A stretch of 64,000 bases of DNA from Bufo bufo (Eukaryota; Chordata; Amphibia; Anura; Bufonidae), in the NCBI RefSeq assembly GCF_905171765.1, contig NC_053392.1, positions 501,562,556 to 501,626,555 on the forward strand, in the 5' to 3' direction. A program made the translations under genes and the position numbers. Position 1 is the first letter of the stretch; each line of letters starts with the position of its first letter. Shown here piece by piece: positions 55,481 to 64,000 of the stretch. A model generated the notes under the pieces. It was given only the letters and a program-made list of their open reading frames with translations, was not told the origin of the DNA and did not search any database.

Positions 55481-56311
55481 GGCCATATTCACACGAAAGT
55501 GAAAACGGCCATATTAAAGTCTATGGGGCTATGCACATGGCGTTTATTTTAAAGACAAGTGAATAGCGGCTACTTTTGGCCATTTTCACAGACAGATGGA
55601 CCCCTTTGAAATCAATGGGCCTGTTTATAACGGCTGTTTAGACAGGAGTAAACCTGTCCAATGGCCATTAAAAGCAGGTACGTACACTGTAACAAAAAGA
55701 GCCATTCATAAAAATAAAAATACTCAAGTCATCAACTTGCATGCACAGAGACACTTGCTCTCTACTAGAGGCAGCAGGACCTGACGAACACAGTGTGGTG
55801 ATGTCACATGATGTGATGTCACAGCCATGGGAGTGTCAGATCTTGGTGCCTCCAGTGAGAATCAAGTGTCCCTGCATGTGCAAGTGGATGAAGTATGTTT
55901 TTTATATATATTTTTTTACCACTAAAAGGGATGGGGTGGTGTGGGGGTCATTATTGGACATTAATGGGGGACAGTATTATGGCCACTATAGAGACATGTA
56001 TACAGGGGGCACTATGAGGACATATATACAGGAGGTAATATGGGGCCATTATATATACAGGGATCACTAAGGGGCCTTTGTATGTCCAGGGGGCACTACA
56101 GAGGGGCATTATATATACTGTGGGGGGGACATAATATATACCAAGGGCAACTGCAGGAGTTGGGATTAAAAAAAATCTGTTTTTGATGGCTGTTAAAAAC
56201 TTATGCAAGACGGCCATTAAAAATTGGCAGAAAATGGATGCACACACTCAGGAAAAATGGCCATGAACAATTGACAGTTTATTTTTCACAGTTGTGTGAA
56301 TTTATCCTGTA
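55481..56311. mobile_element. MITE, unsplit relative of 22676-29326
   Basis: Begins GGCCATATTCACACGAAAG after TAA and ends CACAGTTGTGTGAATTTATCC. The interior shares GTCTATGGGG, tandem GGGGGACA-type units and AACTTATGCAAGACGGCC with the split copy. 830 bp, no gene. Confidence 0.75.
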
Positions 56312-56944
56312 ACCTGCTTTTATATGAGATTTAGACCTTAACTCAACCCCTTCCTCCCAAATAGTACATTCCACAGAGTACTGACCAGTGATGGTCGACC
56401 TACAACGTAATGCAGGCCTCAGATGTGGTCCTTGCCACATTGCATACAATGAATTGTGTGCCCTATTTATACTACAGATGTGGTCGCACATAAATATTCA
56501 CTGCTCATTATCGTTAGAGAAGAACAAACCGATTCTATAGAATCAAAATTTGACCTGAATTTTTCCCAAAATTTTGATTCTGAATCAGAATTTTATCTGA
56601 TTCAATTCTGGATCATTTTTACAGAGAGAAGGAGAGAAAGAGAGAACACCAGCATATCATTCACAGCTTTTCAGGGAGATTGAAGCAACTTTAATTTGGG
56701 TAGAACTGATTCTGGTCCCAATCGAATCAGGCCTCTGATACAGACGAATTGGATCGAATTTCCATAAATTTGCTTACCACTAATTATAGTGTAAGGGACA
56801 TACAGAAACAGTCATTACACCTCTTCCGTATAGGGCAACCATACGTATAGTACCTCCTTTCCACTTCAAATATGGAACATATTTGCAGCGGAAAGGAGGT
56901 AGCATGCTGTATGTCCTTGAAGAATCTAACAGGTGGTGATGGTG
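56312..56944. other. Non-coding, one small inverted repeat
   Basis: 56838-56910 holds ACCTCCTTTCC and GGAAAGGAGGT as inverted arms around a TATGGAACATAT stretch. 56520-56770 has GATTCTGAATCAGAATTTTATC words of a decayed foldback. No gene. Confidence 0.45.
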
Positions 56945-57230
56945 AGTACTGAGTACAATAAAGGAATTCAAGAGGGGCCTGGATGTATTTCTGGAGTGTA
57001 ATAATATTACAGGCTATAGCTACTAGAGAGGGGTCGTCGATCCAGGGAGTTATTCTGATTACCTGATTGGAGTCGGGAAGGAATTTTTTAGTCCGTTAAA
57101 GTGGGAAAAATTGGCTTCTACCTCACAGGGTTATTTTTTTGCCTTCCTCTGGATCAACTTGCAGGATGACAGGCCGAACTGGATGGACAGATGTCTTTTT
57201 CCGGCCTTATGTACTATGTTACTATGTAAT
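56945..57230 (+). repeat. 3' tail of a LINE or SINE
   Basis: A conserved-looking block with GGATGGACAGATGTCTTT and the tail TATGTACTATGTTACTATGT, an 8-bp-type terminal repeat as in L2/CR1-like elements and the SINEs that use them. Non-coding. The exact family cannot be fixed by eye. Confidence 0.5.
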
Positions 57231-57309
57231 CCAGCAGCGAGCAATATATTTACTGAGCAATGGAACTGTGTACTATACATTAAAAACGTGAATCTACAAA
57301 ATATGGATA

Positions 57310-57590
57310 ACAACCATGTGATGTCTACGTTGCATAGTTTTTTGCGGACCAAGTGACTTCAATGAGTCTATGGTCCACATCTTGGACATATGGATGTGGA
57401 AAGCACATGGATGATCTGTGTGCTTTCAGCATCCGTATGTCCGTTCCACAAAGCATAGAACACGTCCTATTCTTGGACGCAAAATGGAGTCCACAGACCC
57501 ATTGACTTACAAAAAATGGATGTAACATGGACGTCACACAGTCTGCAGACCGCAAAATATATTCAGTCGTGTGAATGTACCTTTAGTTTG
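57310..57590. repeat. MITE fragment
   Basis: Internal inverted words (ATGAGTCTATGGTCCAC, GTGGACTCC, CATCCGTATGTCCG) and the end CGTGTGAATGTACC, similar in style to 14130-14420. The left end is not found. Confidence 0.5.
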
Positions 57591-58915
57591 GATGCATAAA
57601 AATGCGGTACAAAGTAGCAATGTCACGTGCATTCCGTTATTGTTCGCAATGTCTAATGTATAGAGACCTATTCTGACATACTTTGCCCTAGTGAAAAGTT
57701 GCAACCTTTCTCTATATACAATTGCCCTAAAAATCCTGACTTCCATTCCCTAGAGTTTCCTGTCCAAAAGTAGATTGATCAATTCATCTACCATATGAGG
57801 GAACTGTGCACACAATGTGTGGTAGAGAGCTTCAGACCATGCAGCACAACCTGTGGTGGGAACTATGCCTTTCAATGTGGTCACTCCTCCTACTTCCCAT
57901 CACACGAACCTACGATACGTACCTTCTCATAGACGAGTAGAATATCATAAATGCCTACTCCACCAGGGAGGAAGTTGTTTCGGAAAGTAAGATGTGTTAA
58001 AGTAACAGTCGAAATTGAAATGGAAATATATCAGATATTTTATCTTGACAGAATGGCATAGCTCTTGTATTCATTTTTTATTTTATTTTATTCTGTATTT
58101 TGGAGGGAATGCTGTTTATGTGTTCACTTAACACACTTTTGCTTTTATATACTAACTATATAGCAAATGATTTTGTTCCATTATATTGTATTGTATTTTC
58201 ATTAAAGGAAAAATCTTCATTAAATTTGCTCATAATATCTTAAAATTAGATCTACCCATTGGGGGAGAGTAATCATAAGATGCACGTCTGTATCACTGGA
58301 TGAAACTGGCACATATTGCCCCAAATATAGTATATCATAATGGTGCAGGCAGCGTGATCATATCTATAGCATCTCAATTCATTTTTAACAGATTTGTTAT
58401 CATCTCAAAAAGATAGAACTGTATATTCTATATTGCAGTGTTGTAGCTTCCAACGGTTACAGCACACCACTGAGGCTGTATTATGCAGGAGAAGTCCCAC
58501 GTACATGTCTTCACGCGATTGTTGAATGTTAAACATGTGATATTACCCACTTCTGACCTTTCTCTAGTCCTGACACAAGTAAGCGTAAAAGGATAATACA
58601 TGTATGTTGTTCTAGATGCACTGATCCTGACTGGTCCTGACTTCAGGTGCAGGGCAATAATAATTTATTTAAATAACATTTTCGTTCCTCGAAGAAATTA
58701 TGTTCTGCCATCCGGATTTTGTCAAAGATCTTTAAAGCTGGCATCACTGTAAGAAAAACTTGTATTACCAGAAGTAATAAACTTGTAGTAATAATAATAA
58801 TAATTATTATTATTATTAGTGCCATAACATTAGATTAAACTCTTGAGACTTTATGAATCGTCCTTCTACAGAATTACCCATCTCATATTTGAATGTTCGG
58901 TACATTGTATAGATC
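57591..58915. other. Non-coding, no element recognised
   Basis: Contains a short (TAA)n/(TTA)n palindromic microsatellite at about 58788-58820. Otherwise nothing. Confidence 0.5.
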
Positions 58916-59215
58916 TCTAGTTGTGCCCATTCATATCTTTGCATAGTTGTGCCCAGCCATCTTTTAGCATGGCCGTGCTCAGTCATCTTTTTGCATGGTT
59001 GGGACCATTCATATTTTTGCAAAAAGATGACTGAGCATGGCCATCTTTTGCATAGTTATACTAAGTCATCTTTTCCATGGTTGTGCCCAGTTATCTTTTA
59101 GCATGGTTGTGCACAGACATCTTTTTGCATGGTTGACGCCAGACATCTTTTAGCACGGCTATACCCTGACATCTTTTTGAATGGTTGTGCCCAGTCATCT
59201 TTTTGCATCGTTGTG
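58916..59215. repeat. 26-bp minisatellite, left block
   Basis: Around eleven units of TTGTGCCCAGCCATCTTTT plus AGCATGG, diverged. One unit is inverted near 59013-59045, giving a hairpin. The array resumes at 61409. Confidence 0.88.
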
Positions 59216-59434
59216 CTATTGCACTGGATTTCCATGCCCGCTGTTGCCCCCACTTCTCCTGGCGGGCATTATGCTACTCAGACTAATGGCTAATGCTTCC
59301 GGACTTCCCTCTCTTCCCAGCCAGTGGAGATCTCGACTATTAGCATCCTCTGCAGGCCAAAACCTGTGCTGCTCTGCAAGGCCTCCTGGCCTGTCTCTTA
59401 GGGCCTACACACACACTCACTCTCGGCTATTTAA

Positions 59435-60857
59435 CCCCTTAAAGACGAGGCCTATTTTAATTTTTGCATTTTGGATTTTTCCTCCCACGTTCCAATAATC
59501 ATAACTTTTTTATTTTTCCGTTCACATAGCTATATGAGGGCTTATTTTTTACGGAACACGATGCATTTTTTAATGCCACTATTTAATTTACCATGTCTTG
59601 TATTGGAAAACGGAGAAAAAATTCTTTGTGTGGCAAAACTGAAAAAAAAAAAACTGAATTCCGCCAAGGTTTTTGGGGTTTTGACATCACAGCGTTCACG
59701 GTGCGCAAAAAATGACCTGACATCCTTATTCCGTTGCTCAATATGATTATGACAATACCATACTTGTATAGGATTTTTTTTTTGTTTTACTACTTTAAAA
59801 AAATAAAAACCTTTGAAAAAAATCATAATTTTCTTTGCATTGCCATATTCTGACAGCTATAACTCTTTTACATTTTGGCCTACAGAGCTGTATGAGGGCC
59901 ATTTTTTTTTGCGTAATAACTGTATTTTTAATTGGTACCATTTTTGTAGTATGTACGTCTTTTTGATCACTGTTCAAAATCGCGTATCACGAATGATGTG
60001 TTTTTAATTTATTTTCCATTACGGCGTTCACCGTACAGGAATTTTTTTTATATTTTAATAGTTCAGACATTTTTGGATGTGGCAATACCTAATATGTTTT
60101 TTATTGTTTAGATATTTTTATATGTAAAATTGGGAAAGGGGGGTGATATAAACAAACATTTAATATATTGTGGTTTTTTTTATTTTATGTTTTTAATTTT
60201 TTTCACCTTTTTTTTTCTCACTATTAGCTCCCATAGGGTGCTAGTATGTGGGATCCCCTCTCCTATTCATGTGTGCTCATGCACATGACCGTATGCCCTC
60301 CGAGATATACGGTCCGTGAGCGGGCCATATGTCCTGGAGCGGCATTGATCGTGCGCACGGGAGTACACAGCATCATAGGTTACATGATCATATGAGTGCA
60401 AGACAATAGCCCCGCGGGCGGCCCGATGCGCACAATATAATAGTAACCTATGATGCTGTGTACTCCCGTGCGCACGATGTATGCCGCTCCGGGACATATG
60501 GCCCGCTCACGGACCGTATATCTCGGAGAGCATACGGTCATGTGCATGAGCCCTAATAGAGATCTATTAGGGTGAGTAGGAATTGTACACGCTCCAGAGT
60601 CCACGCTGCCCTGGCAACCAATCGGAGCCCCGTGATTTCACCGCATCCCTCTGATTTTACTCATAGATGCCGCTATCAGCCTTGATCGCGGCACCTGAGG
60701 GGTAAAATGACGGGGGCAGTGCGATCGCCTCTCCCTGTCAGTGTGGGCGGCTGCCGGCTGTATCATACAGCTGGCACCCGCCGCGTATGGAGCCGGCCCG
60801 CTGCAGAGGCCAGCTCCATTCATCCCCTGTACATGTACGTGATAATGCATGAAGGGG
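59435..60857. mobile_element. TTAA-flanked DNA element with nested palindrome
   Basis: CCCCTTAAAGACGAGG at the left and CATGAAGGGG at the right, flanked by TTAA (59431-59434, 60858-60861). 1423 bp, A/T-rich left half, GC-rich right half. No transposase. Fragments of the same family are at 22151-22540 and 38595-39116. Confidence 0.82.
60275..60551. repeat. Nested palindrome (foldback MITE)
   Basis: GCTCATGCACATGACCGTATG (left arm, shortened here) pairs with CATACGGTCATGTGCATGAGC at the right. Arms about 110 bp with few mismatches, spacer about 55 bp. Confidence 0.9.
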
Positions 60858-61408
60858 TTAAAGGGCCTGGGCACGCACATTCAAATTCTTCTGCAGCCTA
60901 TGGCTGGTGGTTCCTGGGCACCTTCCTCTGTGTAAGGGTGCCTGAGCTTTTAGGTTCCTAGTCTCTAGTTACCAGTAAAGGTCCAATATTCTATCTTACT
61001 ACCTGTGTACCAAACTTCTGTCTGACAACCCACTCTGACTTCAAGCCGCCTGCCCTGAACTTAGCCTGTTTCTTGTATTGCACCATTGCCGCCTGCCCTG
61101 ACCTCAGACTTGTTTTCGTCTTTGTTTGTATGCTGTTTGCATTGACCTAAGCCTGTCAGTGGACTACGAATATTACCTGACACCTTGCCGCTTTACACTA
61201 GTGTTGTGACCACAGTGGGTCAGCTGCCAACTACACTAAGACTATCTCACAAGTTAGCAGCCTGGTGGCTTCCCTGCAGTGAAGACCACATCCCTGTACA
61301 GGGGTTAAAGGGTGAAAACCAGAGGACTGCCAGGATAATGCCCTATGAGATAGCTCAAAGCCAAACCAATTAGATGGTACAGTGGGTCCACACACACTGC
61401 CCATTTCA

Positions 61409-61445
61409 GGTGCCCAGCCATCTTTTAACGTAGTTGTGTACAGTT
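61409..61445. repeat. 26-bp minisatellite, right block
   Basis: GTGCCCAGCCATCTTTTAACG then GTTGTGTACAGTTA, about one and a half units, continuing the array at 58916-59215. Confidence 0.8.
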
Positions 61446-62822
61446 AATTTTTTACTTACAAGCAAATGGGATAATGAACTTGAGAATATAATGGATGTGT
61501 GTGTAAAAGAGTGCTCATACAATTCTACACCATAACATTCTTTGTAGGGACAGGTATCATACAGCAGCACATATTAGTACCAGTAATACAGACCCATACG
61601 AATTCTCTGTGCTACCTTACATTTTTTTTCACTGCATTTTTATGTACAAAAATGCTAATTCCTCATGAACTGACTATGAATATACATTATTCTGATCATT
61701 TGTAGAATATTAGGTCTGATTTGGTCCAAAATTGATGTTTTTTCCATCCAGTATTCTCGGAAATCTTCAGCAACCCCACATTATAAATGTTTTAATGAAT
61801 GATATAACATTGTTTGCCTTGTCTGGCACCATCCCAGTCTGCCCCATTGTGTAATAAATCCTTTAAATATGCTGGTAGTGTACAGTATACAACAAAGTCT
61901 AACCACTCCTAAAGCTCTGTGATATACTACTATTCTTCCCGACTGAGAAATGATGCCTTACCCCCACTTAGAAATAGTTTCTTTACTTTGTGGACTTTTG
62001 CTGTTCTATTAATGAGACTTACGGGATATTTTCTCATGATCAGTTAGTATACATATAGTATATATAGAGATGGTGTAAACTATGTAAAGTTGATTGTTTA
62101 GTAAGAGATTTTATGTCTATGTTTTTATAATACATGCCTGTATGAGGCATGTATTTATGTCTATGTATGAGGCTATTTTATGTCTATGTTTTATAATACA
62201 TGCCTGTATGAGGCAAACAAAAAATCTCCTAGGGCCTCAGCAAAATGTTGTCACTCTCAGGCAACACAAAGATTTCAGATATTGTTGTTATTATTATTAT
62301 TATTATTATTATTAATATTATTAATTTACAAAAATGTAATAAACAAATCACCCTCCATCTCACCCACTTTACCTGACTTCTATGTCAGAAAAAGCTGAAT
62401 ATATGCTTCATAAATATGGTGCTCATTCTGACTACACCAGGTAACCAGCATAAATACATTGATAAATCTGCTTCCTTCTGTTATGCAGTCACCACTAGGT
62501 GGAGCTCAGTGCATTGGAAATTATAAACAACATTCTCGGGAATGGAAGCTGACATGATTCCTTTGCATTGAGCTCCTCCTAGTGTTGACTGCCTGAAAAC
62601 TTGGTGTTTTCTTATAAGAAAAGGAAGCAGCAGTCCGGCGATAGGCACAACCTCCCTCTCCCATCTCCACTCTCCCTGTAGGCCCCATAGTAGTTGCATG
62701 GTCTGTCACCATAGAAGGTATGCCACTGATGCCTTGGTACTAAAATTCTGCTATTCTGTCCATTGCCCAGAGATTTCTCCTTCCCCAGCATATTATAATC
62801 CAGTAGAAAGATCTATCAAGTG
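61446..62822. other. Non-coding, with small repeats
   Basis: A tandem duplication of TAATACATGCCTGTATGAGGC lies at 62125-62215 and (ATT)n at about 62283-62315. No gene recognised. Confidence 0.55.
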
Positions 62823-62825
62823 TAA

Positions 62826-63323
62826 GGCTACTTTCACACTAGCGTTCGGAGCGGATCCGTCTGATGTTTCATCAGACGGATCCGCTCCGATAATGCAGAC
62901 GTTCGCATCCGTTCAGAACGGATGCGTCTGCATTAAAACTTAGAAAATTTTCTAAGTGTGAAAGTTGTCTGAGCGGATCCGTTCAGACTTTACATTGTAA
63001 GTCAATGGGGAACGGATCCGCTTGAAGATTGAGCCATATGGTGTCATCTTCAAGCGGATCCGCCCCCATTGACTTACATTGTAAGTCTGGACGGATCCGC
63101 TCGCCTCCGCACGGCCAGGCGGACACCCGAACGCTGCAAGCAGCGTTCAGGTGTCCGCTCACTGAGCGGAGCGGAGGCTGAGCGCTGGCAGGCGGATGCA
63201 TTCTCAGTGGATCCGCCTCCACTGAGAATGCATTGGGGCCAGACGGATGCGTTCGGGGCCGCTCGTGAGCCCCTTCAAACGGTGCGCACGAACGGACACC
63301 CGAACGCTAGTGTGAAAGTAGCC
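62826..63323. mobile_element. Palindromic MITE with TAA duplication, complete
   Basis: GGCTACTTTCACACTAGCG and CGCTAGTGTGAAAGTAGCC are perfect inverted repeats flanked by TAA (62823-62825, 63324-63326). 498 bp of hairpins built from GGATCCG, CATTGACTTACA and GGTGTCCG words. Partial copies lie at 14424 and 48617. Confidence 0.93.
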
Positions 63324-63326
63324 TAA

Positions 63327-64000
63327 CTCTGTTAATAAGATGCGAATGAATTCGGTGACTCCTAATCAACCTTTAAACTTAAAGAGCATCTGCAAGCAGG
63401 ATCAAGACTATTGAACTAGGCATGCTGCCTGATAGAGTTGATTGTGCTGATTAAAACGATACTTCATTTATATTCCTTTGTTGCAATGTTCCTGAGAAAA
63501 ATAACTTTTTATTAATATGTAAATTAGGTCTTCAGTGCACCACTATGCACAGAGCTACTCCTCCTATCCCCTTGATTGACAAGGGGAGACATCTCACCTG
63601 GCTCTACCATCGACTGCCTTGCCAGCTAAGCTATGGGCACATGTGAAGTTCATCTGTCTCTGCTTCCACAACAGTGCAGGTGACTACTGTGCATGCGCTA
63701 AATATGTCATCCTCCATCCATAAGAGCTGATGCTCAGCTTCGAATGTTGGCAGTCTGGGTTCCAAAGCAATAATGGTCTTTGTTTATTAAATATATACTT
63801 ATTATACATTTGAGCTTGGTAAGATTCATTTGCCAATGTTTTCCGTTGCTTTTATAGCACTGTGCCGAGATTGTCACCATTTACATTAGTCCTTGTCTTC
63901 ATACAAATCTCATGCAGATGTTGTCCTAGACTGAATCTAAACCCAGGACCTCAGTGCTGCCATTGGGTAACTCTGCTGCCCACTTAAAGAGTACCTCCAG
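63327..64000. other. Non-coding to the window end
   Basis: No gene recognised. The last bases (cacttaaagagtacctccag) look like the start of a further dispersed repeat cut by the edge. Confidence 0.5.

Larger units (their letters stand above)
59216..61408. mobile_element. 2.2-kb insertion in the minisatellite, LTR-like outer part
   Basis: It separates the two minisatellite blocks. The outer sequence (59216-59430 and 60862-61408) is non-coding, C/T-rich with repeated CCGCCTGCCCTGA words, like a gypsy-type LTR, and ends ...CCATTTCA. No clean target duplication found, so the class is uncertain. A TTAA element is nested inside. Confidence 0.5.

Overview
The window looks like non-genic vertebrate chromatin, most probably from a frog or toad. 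It is a dense mosaic of transposable elements, with no host exon that I can recognise. The element mix supports this: Ty3/gypsy chromoviruses with a C-terminal chromodomain, a Gmr1-like gypsy element, EN+ Penelope-like elements, several Tc1 families, BED-finger hAT transposons, Helitrons carrying minisatellites, and many MITEs with TAA/TTA, TTAA, TA or 8-bp target duplications. The anuran assignment is inferred from repeat style, not from a host gene.

Layout, 1-20.3 kb. A chromovirus (copy A) enters from the left and ends in its 3' LTR at 3657. A nearly intact Penelope-like element (PLE) lies on the minus strand to 7.3 kb, with a hammerhead-ribozyme-like motif downstream of its ORF. A foldback MITE at 8.3-9.0 kb has a mariner MITE inserted at its centre. 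A Helitron (9073-11559) carries a 30-bp minisatellite and a nested hAT. A decayed Tc1 element (12.4-13.6 kb), MITE pieces, a second Helitron tail and chromovirus copy B (minus, 15408-20279, with a 200-N assembly gap) follow.

Layout, 20.3-40 kb. A third gypsy lineage (copy C) is a truncated fragment. A three-deep nest follows at 22541-29366: a small MITE split by a TAA-duplicating MITE, which is itself split by a 5.7-kb BED-hAT with an 8-bp duplication. Next are a palindromic MITE, a Gmr1-like element with PR-IN-RNaseH order, a Tc1 with a single stop and a mutated catalytic Asp, and a Tc1 folded into a giant inverted repeat.

Layout, 40-64 kb. A second hAT 5' end carries a roughly 38-bp tandem array. 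A second PLE remnant has its own hammerhead-like motif. A hAT MITE, a third Helitron split by a solo LTR, a TTAA element holding a 370-bp near-perfect palindrome, a Tc1 deletion derivative, more MITEs, a LINE/SINE tail and an interrupted 26-bp minisatellite follow. The longest stretch without recognised elements is about 52.5-55.5 kb.

Nothing here works as an operon or pathway. The biology is self-replicating elements inserting into one another. Insertion order can be read from target duplications, and self-cleaving RNA motifs, tandem arrays and palindromes recur as structural parts of these elements.
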